Source of the DNA: Asterias rubens
Lineage: Eukaryota > Echinodermata > Asteroidea > Forcipulatida > Asteriidae
NCBI RefSeq assembly: GCF_902459465.1
Contig: NC_047063.1
Span: forward strand, 1,426,001-1,490,000
Direction: 5' to 3'
DNA length: 64,000 nucleotides
Position 1 is the first letter of the stretch, and every line of letters starts with the position of its first letter. The notes beneath the pieces were generated by a model. The model did not search any database. It worked only from the letters and a program-made list of their open reading frames with translations, and had not been told where the DNA came from. Shown here one piece after another: positions 12,701 through 21,775 of this stretch. The position numbers were made by a program, and so were the translations under genes.

Positions 12701-15700
12701 TCTTTAGCAGTTTTAATGAGTCGACCTTCAGGGGGAGGGGAAACAAAATAAGACATTAATTCAATTGAATTCACTAACTAAGAGAGGTTTGCGGAGAGGG
12801 GTTTGCGGTAACACCATGTGAATATCTCTATTTAGCAGTGTTGGTTACACTTCCATTCAATTCAATTCAATATTTTATTAGTCATGTTAAAAAGTACATG
12901 AAAAAAAAATTATGGTGCGAAAAATTTACCTCGAAATATATCAAAAATACAAATAAAAATGCATATAAAAAAATAAATGGAAATTTCTGAACAAAGGTTT
13001 TTGACCGAACGCTCTTTTTGGTGAACCAACTATGTCGCTCACGACACAATCAGACATCAGTGACACAATCCATTCAGACAAATTTGTATAATATTGCGCC
13101 TGCTACAAACAATATGCCGCAATGCATCTTAGGGATTAAAAATTAGTCGGAAGCCGAAGTCGCAACTATTTGAGGTGCGACTAGTCGAGCAGTAAATTCC
13201 ACTAATCAGTCAGGACTAGTATTCACTGCACGTACCTTGTTGAAGAGGTCACATTTGCCTTGAGCGTACACAATCTGGATCACCTTCATCTTCTGTAACA
13301 TAAGGTACACCTTCTTAAAGGTTGGAGAGATGTCCTTCTTGGAGGCCTGCAGTTGACGGAGACAACAGTTGCATCCATGGTGATAAAATCGAGCATGGTA
13401 ATACTGATTTGGATTATGATTAGTTTGAATGCACTTTACATAAATACCCTGGGGTCAATTTCACAAAGAACTTAAGACTAGTCCTAACTTAGGATGAGTC
13501 CTAACTTAACTTAGGACTAGTCCAAGAGATACTACAAACTTACGGCTAGTCCCTAGATAACGAGTAAGTCTTCCTAAGTTGAGTTAAGACTAGTCTTAAC
13601 TCTTTGTGAAGTCCACCACTAGTCATACGGCCAATAACATTCCTTTTTTGTTGTCAGCTTCCTCGTGTTTAAACGGATGATATAACCATAGTAAAAAGTG
13701 TTAAAACATAGGCGTGACGCAGGACCTTATCGCGCAGTGTTATTTTACGCATAAGCATTCAATATGCCAGGATGGGCGGTACTCTATGTAAAATAAACAA
13801 CTATTAGAATGCGCACATACCCACAACTGTTTAGTGTCAACATAATATTGACCCTTTGCGAAAGGGAGCCAAGATAATTGAAAATTTACTTGATTTGTTT
13901 TACAGATTTTCCAATTTTATTACGCTTTTTAACATTAGGGCATAATGAATGGAAATAAAAGAGTAGTGACTCGGTCTTAAACATTTTTTTAACACCTTGC
14001 AGGTTCGTGGCCATTTGATAATGGCCGTCGCCTTCAACTCGGGCCTTTATCGCACGACCACGGTCCTGCGTTTAAGACCGAGTCAAGAAGATTTTACTGG
14101 CACTAATGCAGTCTCTTCAAGATCCTAAACTCACCCAAGATGAGAACTTCTTCTTCACCAAATCCTTAATAACCTGAACTTTGGCTGTCTTCTTGGGCCT
14201 GGTTTCCAGGAAGTCAGTGATGTGGCTCGCTAACATCGGGTAACGGCCCTTGGTGATGTACTTGGCCAAGGATGAGAAGCGATGAAGCATAAGCATGGTG
14301 AAATTCAGTGTCCGTTTACTGGTCTCACACCAACAACTCTGGATGGAAAATATCAAACAATTCAGTTCGTTATATCCAACTTGAATAATATTATCATTAA
14401 TGTTTTTTAAGTTTAACTTAATCACTGTAGCCTGCAAGCCTGAGAAAACCTATAAACAACAATGCTTGCTCTGTGAGCCAGAAACACGAGGGTTAACCCC
14501 TACTCTACCACGACAAACCCCTACTCTACCACGACAATTGTTCTGGGTTCTTTTACATGCACTTCCCATCCTAGTACAGGGGACCTACATGTTCAGCTTA
14601 ATGACCCATCCAAAGGACAAAGCAATTATGGTAAAGATTTTTGCGCAAAGACTAAAGTGTCACAACTGGGACTCAAACCCACACTCCGCTGATCAGAAAC
14701 ACTAGAGCTTGAGTCCGTTGTTCTTAACCGCTTGGCCACCTCAGACAAGTCACCAGTTGTAGTTTATCCATTTTTCAATAGTTCAAATAATTACAATAAG
14801 TGGACTGGGTTCTTTTACAAGCATTACACAACTGTATCCAAAGGGAACAGCCTTAATGGTTAAGTGTCTATTATGTAATCCCTCTCACCTGTTTATCAAT
14901 GAAGTTGTTGTATTTAAGATCCTTGCCGTAGTGAAAAATGGTGACTGCACTGATGTTAAAGGCTTTGCCAAGCTCCACCTGACTAATGCCATGATGTCGC
15001 TGGCGTCCGATAAACTCCAGGAGGCAGTAGTTCAGGTCAGGTAGCTCCACAGACGGATCCCCAGTTGATCCCATTAACGTGGAGTGGCGGAGCTCAGGAC
15101 TGGCTACTATGACAAGAGAATCACCCCATCTGAAGAAAAAAATACACAAATATACATTGTTTAAATCCATTGATTCCTAACCCTTTTCACACTAATCTAT
15201 TACCCACGGTTGCCCCGGGAAATGATTGCTGATCTTTTCACAATACGATTGATTTACCCCCAGTCTTCGCCCCCCCCCCCCCCCCCCCAGCAGTGTTTGA
15301 AACACATTCCTTCTATCCTGACAGGTATGATATTTGGTTCCCAAAAAGAATTAGGAACATTTTATCAAATACAAGGGATGACCTACATGTACACATGGTG
15401 TACGCTCTAGTAGACTTTTCAGGCTATTTAAACATTCTCAGCATTTTTTTTTAAAGGCAAAAAAAAAAGAAATCGAACCAGGAAGGATATCATGCCTGAT
15501 CTGAACTGAAAGGACTGTGAATCTTACTTTTCTTGAATTTCTTCTAAGGTCATGACCTTGCTTCCATCGTGACCTCTGACCTCTTGACTGACATTGACCC
15601 TCTCTTTGAAGGTAGGGCACGATCCCTGTACCCCATCATTCTCTGCACTATTGACAATACAGACAGTGTAGTCCTTCCGTATAATCTGAATAGGTTTAGG

Positions 15701-17929
15701 GCAACGGGGGAGAAACAAAAGTTTGTACAACCTTGAGGACATTTGAATTCAAGACTCTAAATGCAGGAATAAATATTAATAACAATATTAATCATAGCAT
15801 GCATTTATATAGCACTTATAACAAGGTTTCTAAACGCTGAAAGTACAATAATGTTACATAATTTTAATTGAGATGAAAAAGCTTTATACTGTAACAAGCT
15901 TAGTTTTGAGTTTTGAGTTCAGCCCTAAATAAAAGAGCAGTGGTGCGGTCTTAAACTGCCATTCAACCCTTTAGCAAGCATACGCCCGGTTGCACCCTGC
16001 ATACCACCCGCACGCACAGAAGAATAGGTTCCCTGGAACTATACACTAAAAATTGAAACGTTCTAAAAATGCACACTTGTGAAAATTACATGCATTAAAA
16101 ATCAAAGGATTCAGTTTTTGTGCACACAGTTTTGTGTGCAAATAATGACTTATCTGCCATACCACACTATTTGTCAATCTCTCTGTTTACCCACTCAAAA
16201 ATCAAAACAGTTTTTTAACAGAGTGTTGTTTAAGGGTAGTTCAAAGAAAAAATCAGCCCCTAGGCTGCTCCGAAGGTGATACCCAACATCACACTGTACT
16301 GGTTCTCACTATGCTCTGAAAAATGGAGTCTTGGTGCAACACATTGTTATGCACACTAGCACTCAATTATCGCGATCACCCGCTGGCTCCCTCCTCACTG
16401 GCACCAGGCACATTACTATCGTCTTCGTCTTGCACCAAGACTACAGTTTCCAGAACGAGTTCTGTGTGATGGGGGTTATAAAACAACACATGCTCACCTC
16501 CTGATTAATCATAACAATCCCAGATCCTTCATCGACGTTAACATACTGGTGGTGGAATGTGGGCAACTCTCTCGGCTCTGGTAGACGAAAGAACTCCACA
16601 TCGCTGTTTGGAAAGATCCCACTCCATAGAAACTGCTTGGATTTGGGGTCCAGTGCCAAGGAGAACTTTGGGATCCGTTGCTGAAGCCGACACCATAAAC
16701 AAGCTGGAGTGATCCCTGATTATGTGGTGATCAGAGTAAAAAGTATTGATAATTCAAATTGTAAATTGTATTACAAAACCACTTGCGACCTTGGGCAATC
16801 AGTCACTGCATTACTAGCCACTTCGTACCTTAGGCACTCGATACCTCCGGGTCACTTTGTACCTTCTTACTTTCGTACCATCAGACGAGTTACTTCGTAC
16901 TGTCAGCTAAGTCACTTTGTGCTGTCAGCTAAGTCACTTTTTACCGTCAGCTAAGTCACTTAGTACTCTCAGCTAAGTCACTTTGTGCTGTCAGCTAAGT
17001 CACTTTTTACCGTCAGCTAAGTCACTTCGTACTGTCAGCTAAGCCACTTTGTACTGTCAGCCGAGTCACTTCGTACTGTCAGCTGAGTCAATTCGTACTG
17101 TCAGCTGAGTCACTTCGTACTGTCATCTAAGTCACCCCGTACTGTCAGCTAAGTCACTTCGTACTCTCAGCCAAGTCACTTCGTACTGTCAGCTAAGCCA
17201 CTTTGTACTGTCAGTCGAGTCACTTCAGACTGTCAGCCGAGTCACTTCATACTGTCATCTAAGTCACCCCGTACTGTCAGCTAAGTCACTTCGTACTCTC
17301 AGCTAAGTCACTCTGTGCTGTCAGCTAAGCCACTTTGTACTGTCAGTCGAGTCACTTCAGACTGTCAGCCGAGTCACTTCGTACTGTCATCTAAGTCACC
17401 CCGTACTGTCAGCTAAGTCACTTCGTACTCTCAGCTAAGTCACTCTGTGCTGTCAGCTAAGCCACTTTGTACTGTCAGTCGAGTCACTTCAGACTGTCAG
17501 CCGAGTCACTTCAGACTGTCAGCCGAGTTACTTCAGGCCTAGGCCTGGGCCTGCCACCTGTTTGAAGCCCCATACTGAAAGAGCAAATTTTAAAAACTGT
17601 TGACAGAGCCAAAACTGAAGCCCTGGTTTTGATAAGGCATAATCAAATTAAAAACATGTTTAGCATCCCCGCCCATTTCCTTTTTAGGGGCCCCTCCTTC
17701 TTGTTTTCATTATTTTTTTAATGAATAAAGGGTTACTTTTTAACAATCTCAGATGGAAAAAAAACTATATTAGAAGTAGCCCTTTTTTTTATAGAATGTG
17801 TCGGCCGACCATTTTTGGGAAACAAAAAGGCAGCACGCTAAACAAGTTTATATTTGCCTCAGAGCTTAGATTACCTTCTAGTCCTTCCAGTGCTATTTCC
17901 TCCACACAAATATCATGAAGATAAGCCAT
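767..17929 (-). CDS. GTF3C1: General transcription factor 3C polypeptide 1 (TFIIIC box-B-binding subunit), N-terminal part, 19 exons, 3' end outside window
   Basis: Largest TFIIIC subunit; nuclear; binds the B box of tRNA-type promoters and recruits TFIIIB/Pol III. Coding exons on the minus strand: 17929-17875, 16715-16498, 15685-15528, 15129-14889, 14338-14135, 13346-13236, 12725-12650, 11896-11790, 10872-10751, 9969-9884, 8863-8751, 7673-7609, 6887-6803, 6148-6002, 5356-5189, 4876-4741, 4102-3354, 2166-1975, 941-767. All introns are GT-AG and all phases join, giving 1,069 codons plus 1 nt. Remembered human GTF3C1 aligns end to end: start MAYLHDICVEEIALEGLEG; WGDSLVIVAS (~res 145); EDEGRQR-type TDEGRQRVNK (~425); VFHTFMWYIVYG (~675); YGWCILGDVVLSMPVGIF (~925); final exon NATIVDTSS and DVEKFWFELK. 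Human has about 2,100 residues, so roughly half lies off the left edge. The start is the first ATG after an in-frame TGA in the same exon. Exon boundaries are by eye. Confidence 0.95.
1290..1515 (-). mobile_element. Non-LTR retrotransposon 3' fragment, decayed
   Basis: Nucleotide similarity to the better copy at 8185-8394: AACATGCACCAGGCAAG and CAGTTCCAAAGAGATGCAGTAC occur in both in the same order. The protein frame is broken. Preceded by a G homopolymer at 1239-1253. Confidence 0.5.
1850..1950 (-). repeat. Dispersed ~100-bp repeat (GCCATGGCTTCTGTTGCCCC family)
   Basis: The complement reads approximately GAGGCCATGACCTCTGTTGC, CCTGGTCTTGGCCTTG, then CCCTTTCAAAAGTTTC. Plus-strand relatives are at 59850-59960 and 63730-63850. 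No coding assignment. This copy lies next to exon 18 of GTF3C1, about 25 nt past its donor. Confidence 0.55.
2310..2460 (-). mobile_element. tRNA-derived SINE fragment
   Basis: The complement carries a head with TTAAGAGAAGC (A-box side) and GGGTTCGAGTTCC (B box), followed by GTGACACCTGTGTCC. It is a decayed copy of the Leu/Ser-like SINE family described at 53384-53706. It sits in the intron between exons 17 and 18. Nothing else is recognised in 2461-3353. Confidence 0.6.
3354..4102 (-). CDS. GTF3C1: GTF3C1 exon 17: long low-complexity linker plus conserved motif
   Basis: At 749 nt this is the largest exon in the window. Its first ~200 residues are Ser/Thr/Gln/Glu-rich with no recognisable fold, and are longer than the human counterpart, which by memory is ~60 residues. 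The last ~50 residues (DVMDWRRFVKPLPRYQDIKY, then GWCILGDVVLSMPVGIF) match a conserved GTF3C1 block. Three psi-K-x-E motifs (IKQE, VKTE, VKLE) occur at about residues 709-712, 721-724 and 775-778. Confidence 0.93.
4200..4590. repeat. CAAGT-rich simple repeat patches in GTF3C1 intron
   Basis: Clusters of AAGTCAAGTCAAGTC at 4201-4260 and 4495-4520, with the complementary ACTTGAGTCTGACTC nearby, so short fold-backs are possible. Lies between exons 16 and 17. No gene seen. Confidence 0.45.
5440..5555. repeat. Dispersed repeat, inverted partner at 7164-7265
   Basis: GACTTTCGGACTT, CAGGGTACAGTTTTACC, TTTTGTTGCATTATCTCA and ATCCCATGAAA appear here. Their complements appear in reverse order at 7164-7265. 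Both copies are intronic in GTF3C1. Confidence 0.55.
6978..7468. mobile_element. MITE-like element with GGGTCCAATTTCAT terminal inverted repeats
   Basis: The left end is GGGTCCAATTTCATGAAGATG; the complement of the right end is GGGTCCCAATTTCATAGAGATG. This gives near-perfect inverted termini around 491 bp in the intron between exons 12 and 13. Related half-elements (GAAATTGGGC) occur near 19044 and 24737. No transposase reading frame inside. Confidence 0.6.
7705..8001. mobile_element. MITE, GGCAGTGGACACTATTGG family
   Basis: Shares internal AGACCTCAAAATCTAATTC and AAAATTATTTTGAGTAATTA with the copy at 1-200 and ends in GACTGCCTTTAA. Located in GTF3C1 intron 11. The left end is uncertain. Confidence 0.6.
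8096..8664. mobile_element. MITE of the same family, interrupted by a retrotransposon fragment
   Basis: Begins TTAATGGCACTGGACATTAT and ends TTTCCAGTGCCTTTAA, so inverted termini are visible at both ends with TTTAA on each side. The central part is displaced by the non-LTR fragment at about 8185-8394. MITE sequence resumes at GGAGAGCTGTTGAGAAACGG. Confidence 0.65.
8185..8394 (-). mobile_element. Non-LTR retrotransposon 3' end (reverse-transcriptase C-terminus)
   Basis: The minus-strand frame gives FPPRTASLWNSLPG, then LPSFKRNVNSYLQLH and a stop. This is the WNSLP...FK...L tail that ends ORF2 of L2/CR1-type elements. Nested inside the MITE at 8096-8664. Confidence 0.7.
9420..9790 (-). mobile_element. 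Non-LTR retrotransposon 3' end, different family
   Basis: Minus-strand peptide FQLNTSRTQLYRLSFFP, then a frameshift, then MWNTLPGIVLTAPSVMAF. This is the FFPRTxxxWNxLP...APSVxxFK ending of RT ORFs in several non-LTR clades. Lies in GTF3C1 intron 10. Confidence 0.7.
10430..10505 (-). mobile_element. tRNA-derived SINE head
   Basis: The complement shows TAGCTCAGTTGGTACAGC (A box) and CAGGTTCGAATCTTA (B box) 50 nt apart. The acceptor ends do not pair, so it is a tRNA-like SINE head rather than a tRNA gene. Confidence 0.6.
11005..11300 (+). mobile_element. tRNA-derived SINE, Leu/Ser-like head
   Basis: Head GTCGTGGCCAAGCAGTGAAG (A box) and GTGTGTTCGAATCCCCAG (B box). It is followed by the family body GCAAGACACTTAACCATTGC, CCAGTGCACTTATCGAAAAG and the landmark GTTCCTGGCTGGATTGGC. 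Antisense to GTF3C1. Confidence 0.75.
11555..11765 (-). mobile_element. tRNA-derived SINE, same family, opposite orientation
   Basis: Contains GGTGCTGTGGCGCAATGTGC, AGTACACTGGGTTC, GTCTTGCTTAAGGACA and GGGAACCCACACTCTGCT, in reverse order to the copy at 11005-11300. Its tRNA-head end reaches to about 25 bp from exon 8 of GTF3C1. Confidence 0.72.
12020..12385 (+). mobile_element. L2-like non-LTR retrotransposon 3' fragment with (ATT)n tail
   Basis: Plus-strand frame VWNSLPYHIRTANTTSSFKT, then VLKTHLFAVKQ and a stop at ~12243, the ORF2 C-terminus of L2/CR1 elements. After it come GAGCGCCTTTTTGTGGCGG, GGCGCTATATAAGACTCC and an ATT repeat, the usual 3' end. Antisense in a GTF3C1 intron. Confidence 0.8.
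12460..12570 (-). mobile_element. tRNA-derived SINE head fragment
   Basis: The complement has TGGCTGAGCGCTGTAGGCC and GGGTTCAATACCCGG, a degraded A-box/B-box pair. Lies about 80 bp from exon 7 of GTF3C1. Confidence 0.45.
12850..12985 (-). mobile_element. Possible retrotransposon 3' tail
   Basis: Plus reads CATTCAATTCAATTCAAT then AAAAAGTACATG. The complement resembles a non-LTR 3' terminus with a (GAATT)n tail, like the one at 49270-49297. Weak. Confidence 0.4.
13452..13614. mobile_element. Palindromic MITE (TTCACAAAGARTTAAGACTAGTC)
   Basis: Starts GTCAATTTCACAAAGAACTT and ends AGTCTTAACTCTTTGTGAAG, whose complement matches the start. The interior is built from alternating CTAAGT and GACTAGTC. 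A second copy is at 55788-55945. Intron 5 of GTF3C1. Confidence 0.65.
13968..14084. repeat. Short fold-back with GACTCGGTCTTAAAC arms
   Basis: GACTCGGTCTTAAAC at 13968 and its complement GTTTAAGACCGAGTC ending at 14084 enclose ~90 bp. Inside is a second hairpin, GTGGCCATTTGATAATGGCC. A related scrap, GTGCGGTCTTAAAC, is at 15940. It ends about 50 bp short of exon 5. Confidence 0.55.
14455..14745 (-). mobile_element. tRNA-derived SINE, Leu/Ser-like head
   Basis: Contains CTGGGTTCTTTTACATGCAC, GTCACAACTGGGACTCAAAC (B box complement), ACACTCCGCTGATCAGAAAC and TTCTTAACCGCTTGGCCACC (A box complement). A further scrap of the same body is at 14795-14870. Intronic in GTF3C1. Confidence 0.72.
14889..15129 (-). 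CDS. GTF3C1: GTF3C1 exon 4: B-block-binding winged-helix region
   Basis: Encodes about residues 144-224. Key stretches are WGDSLVIVASPELRHSTLMG and LPDLNYCLLEFIGRQRHHG, followed by FNISAVTIFHYGKDLKYNNF. This is the conserved N-terminal block (Pfam B-block_TFIIIC type) that contacts promoter DNA in the family. Human has WGKKLIIVAS and LPDFSYCILE at the same place. Entry phase is 2 nt plus 1 nt from exon 3; exit phase is 0. Confidence 0.93.
15270..15288. repeat. Poly-C tract
   Basis: A run of 19 C residues in the intron between exons 3 and 4 of GTF3C1. Similar C/G runs occur at 1239, 18753, 23065, 27951, 31986, 38098, 40870, 43639 and 46435. Nothing else is recognised in 15130-15527. Confidence 0.9.
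16805..17535. repeat. 22-bp minisatellite (GTCACTTCGTACTGTCAGCTAA), ~33 copies
   Basis: Head-to-tail 22-bp units of consensus AGTCACTTCGTACTGTCAGC plus TA fill intron 1 of GTF3C1. From about 17110 the units are organised into a 132-bp (6 x 22) higher-order repeat. The diagnostic variant TGTCATCTAAGTCACCCC recurs at 17121, 17253 and 17385. No palindromic repeat with unique spacers, so not CRISPR. Confidence 0.92.
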
Positions 17930-17990
17930 CTCAACTGATGAGTTCCCACCTCATAGTCAATCACAAAAAACTTGGCTTCAATCACACACA
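17930..17990 (-). other. GTF3C1: GTF3C1 5' untranslated part of first coding exon, with splice acceptor
   Basis: On the minus strand a pyrimidine tract ending in TTTCCTTTTAG lies immediately upstream of 17990, an acceptor-like site. The 61 nt from there to the ATG at 17929 contain an in-frame TGA. This implies at least one further noncoding leader exon upstream. A candidate with a good GTAAGC donor lies at 20312-20392. Confidence 0.55.
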
Positions 17991-18367
17991 CTAAAAGGAA
18001 ACAAAAAGGTTAATCAGATAATCAGATGATTCTTCAGTTGGAGGTTTAAGGTGGGTTTTGGGGACTAAGAGGTTGTGCGAATTTGATGGATTCTAAAAAA
18101 CTAAGTGACAAAATTGTTCACTTACAAAACATTTACATGTGATGTAAATCAAAGATATGAAAAATACTCCAAGAACTATATGAGACTCATTCCGCTATAT
18201 CGATTTACAAATAGGCTCAAACGCGACACACTGTAATGGTCACGATAAAACTAACAAATTACTTGAGAATAATTATTTTACCCACTCAACCCTTCTCAGT
18301 TCTACTACACCCCGCCATGCTCCGGCCACAAAAGTGATGCTGGCTCACACCTATAGACTTGATGACA

Positions 18368-19822
18368 AGACTAGCTCACACCATGAGGAAGTCGACCTCC
18401 ATGCTCACATCTGTGCACACACAACCAGCACACAGCGGCTGCAACACGCTGGTATACTGCATTACTGTCCCAACTGTAGACGCCCTAACTTTAACACTCA
18501 AGTTGGGATCAGTCCTAACTACAGTTGGGACGATTATCAAGTTGGGGCGGAACATCCCCCGATCTGATTGTGTATGTTAACACTCCTCAGCACTTACATG
18601 TACATTAGTGAGTCTGGCACTTTTGAGGGTTTTGTCCAGAGCATCTACACAAAATGAGTTTCAATGGAAAGCTTGTGTAATTTTATAATAAAAACATTAT
18701 TGCCATAGGTTCATTATTCAAAGTTATGCTCGTTTAAACGCTGTTTTTTTTGGGGGGGGAGGGTGTCAGTCATGTATTTGAATCCACTTTTTCCATGGCA
18801 CCTACACAAAATTAGTATCAATGGAAAGCTTGTCCTATTTTTAATTTGATAGAAAAACAAATATTGCCCTAGGTTCATTATTCACAAAGTTACATGTATA
18901 TGCTCGTTTAAAATGGTGGAGTACTCAATCAAGCACACGGGCAAAATTGTCCTGCTTACCTGGAAAAAAAATATCTAACTGAAAGCACATTATCCAGCTT
19001 CCCAAAACAAAGCACAGATTATTTGATAACGATAAGTAGAGTCATGAAATTGGGGAATGTCAGACAACTTGTCCGTTGGACAACTTGACGATGCTATTAA
19101 ATTATTTACTAATGTGCAATTTGAAGGAAAATTTGATCAGTGAACTTTTTTTTTTAAATCTTTTTAGCGAGAGGGACTTTTATCACCGAAGCGACTGTTC
19201 AGGTATTTTAACGCATAATCTGTATTCTTATGCGTTATAAATTCATATTACACAGCCTGAGTGGAGGAGTTGTCTATCCAATAAAAAATGCAATTTTGCG
19301 AGCTTAGCCTAGGCATTTTTAGGCCCTCGGGTCAAAACGGAAACCAGTGACCATGCATGACAATGACATGCAGCATCATAAGGTTTATCGCGAAAAGCAA
19401 AATATCAAGAGAGGGCGTTGTTGAACCCACACAAATATTACTTCTAGCAACTATAAGGCTCCCCTTATAGTTTATAGTTTCTAGAAGGACACAAAGATAT
19501 AGCAACACAACATACATCGCAGTCGTCGAGATGGTCGAACATGTCATTTTAATAGACCCATGAGAACTTTATAATACTAGAGTGCGCACTGGTTATGCTG
19601 CTTGCACAAACACGACGGGACTGTTCCGCCCCAACTTGATAATTGTCCCAACTATAGTTGGGCCTGGTCCCAACTTGAGTGTTAAAGTTGGGGCGTCCCA
19701 ACTATAGTTGGGGAGTAATGCAGGGTACCAGCGCATTGCAGGGTACCAGGGTTGTTTTTAGCTGCTGTGTGCTGCTGGTTGTGTGGGAATGGTGGTAGCT
19801 GCCTCATGGTGTGAGCTAGTCT
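18368..19822. repeat. Large inverted repeat (fold-back) upstream of GTF3C1
   Basis: The left arm (18368-18554) runs from GACTAGCTCACACCATGAGG through ACTTTAACACTCAAGTTGGG to GTTGGGGCGGAAC. The right arm (19620-19822) is its reverse complement. The ~1.07-kb centre contains no transposase and includes the beginning of array A (from ~19088). The arms themselves contain smaller CCCAACTATAGTTGGG palindromes. Confidence 0.7.
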
Positions 19823-20311
19823 CAAGTCAGTAATTGTTTGCGGCTCCGCAAGGAGACACACGCGCCATTTAGTAAGAGTGTTTGAATATTAAGTACACAT
19901 TGGCGAGTGTGTGTTGATAACGCTATGCGGTGCTGTTTTGTCAACTTACAAAATGGCCGCATGGGCGCATGCCAGGCCGAGATATAGGCCTTGGCTTGGG
20001 TGCGTTTGCTCCGTCACAGCGCTCAATCGAACACGCAAAAATGCTCAACCGATGACCAATCAATGTTTCTGGTTGGGGTCGCCAAAATGTACTCCAGTGC
20101 GCCCTCTAGTTCTTTATATAACTCTATGTTTTGACCCCTCTAGGTAGAAGAAGTACCCTCTGCCTACCCACAATGAATTGCGGTTCTGAATCAGATAAAT
20201 GATAACCTTGCTTGGAATTTGGTTGGATGGATTTCTGTCTGTGTGTGACTGTGATTTGTGAGTGTGAGAGGTGAGTGAGCACACCACTGCACAGTGACAG
20301 TGTTTGCTTAC

Positions 20312-20392
20312 CTTCCTTGCGATCAACAATAGTTTGGGATTCCCTCGTGTAGAGTTGGTAGGTAGTTTGTACCCGCAGAAATGGCACCAGTT
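20312..20392 (-). other. Exon-like block X, unit U1 (open copy)
   Basis: Flanked by TTTGGCAG (acceptor) and GTAAGC (donor) on the minus strand. In the frame ELVPFLRVQTTYQLYTRESQ it is open (26 codons, exit phase 1). Copies at 25813-25893, 29859-29940 and 34714-34795 have stops in this frame. Two readings: a leader exon of GTF3C1, or one exon of a small gene whose next exon would be Y (phase 1 joins Y exactly). No family recognised. U1 itself has no Y downstream. Confidence 0.35.
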
Positions 20393-20621
20393 CTGCCAAA
20401 CAGTGAAGCAAATTATAATATGAACAAATTCAAAGTTCCAGAGCTGAAGTTGAGCTGAGTGTGGGGGGGTGGTCTTTAACATGTGGACTGTGTTTTTAAT
20501 TAATATTGCACCAACACAAAAATGAGGGCGCTATGCTGGTTTAACGGTGGTATTAATCTTTGCAGGTGAAACATTGACGGTGGTGTTAAATACCGCCCTC
20601 TTACGTGTGGACATAAAGATA

Positions 20622-20629
20622 TGACGTCA
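20622..20629. promoter_or_regulatory. CRE palindrome TGACGTCA, one per array A unit
   Basis: Perfect CREB/ATF consensus, repeated at 26112-26119, 30157-30164 and 35012-35019. It lies 230 bp upstream (minus sense) of block X in U1, between the arms of a fold-back whose ends read TTAAATACCGCCCTCTTACG and AAGAGGGCGCTATTTAACC. Consistent with a minus-strand promoter, but no transcript evidence is visible. Confidence 0.45.
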
Positions 20630-21775
20630 TTAGACCAACAACACATGAGGGATCATGTCAAAGGTCAATCTGTTACTTTCGTGTGCTGCATTGACAACCC
20701 GAAGTCTGATAGCACGGGGGTCGAAGGTCAATTGACGCGGCATTAAGCAAATGTAAGAGGGCGCTATTTAACCACACCGTTAAGTAAACTAACCCACGAT
20801 TGCACCCTAGCGGGCGCTGTTCAAGGACACCGTTAAGTGTTCAAAAGGACAACGCTGGTTCCCTGTCTTTTCACGGGTATTACAATGGTAGGTCCAAAAG
20901 AAACCAGTGGATAAACTTGTAGTACCATAAGTTTTCAACTTCTGCTTTATGATTGGTCTGCTCCTAAGTGACGTTATGGTCACGGTCACCTACACCTACG
21001 TAAAATACATACTCTTTCAACCGTCTGCCTTGCGCCGACTCCCCCTCGGCCGGCCATATAACCATAGCTTACTCTATGATATAACGCATGTTATAAAGTT
21101 TGTATGTACCGACCATAAATCAATTGATGTGCAAAAATAACATGAACACGACGTTTCTACCTCCATGGTTGTACCGGTTGCACTAGTAGTCTTTCTCGAA
21201 AGCTAATGACAATAAACCACACATAAACAGAGGGCCCTGCCAATCTCATAGAGCTGCACTACAATCCGTCTAGGAATAATATCAGTTTTCCTGCCAATAC
21301 TAGCTTGTACATTGCATTGCATGGAGGTCCTTATACAATACAAGACCTCAATTGCTGGTCTTTCAAGACGAGCGTGTGCCCATCATGAGTTTTAGTTATG
21401 TTTGTGAACAAAGAGGAAAACAGTGTGCAAGTAGTAAAATTGAGTAAGAATAAGTTTATTCAAACAAAGTCCTAAATCCATGTGTGATATATCGGACCCT
21501 CCTTTAAAAGCATTAACGCATATTGAACATCCTTCAAAAAAAACAAAAAACTGAAAGCAGGTTAATTTAATAAACTTTATATTTTATTTAGAATAAGATT
21601 GATAAATCTTTCCAGCACTGACCTTTACGTTTTTTTTTTTTTAAAGCGTACGAAACATTCCTTTAGAGTTTATAAAAACATTTACTTCGCATTTTGCAAG
21701 GTATGAACTATTAATAGCAGACATCAGAAATAAAGAGTAATAAATTACTGTTATGTCATTTGAGACAAGATATTA

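Noticed and set aside
16805-17535. CRISPR-like array
   Set aside because: Units are contiguous 22-mers without unique spacers, in an animal intron; a minisatellite.
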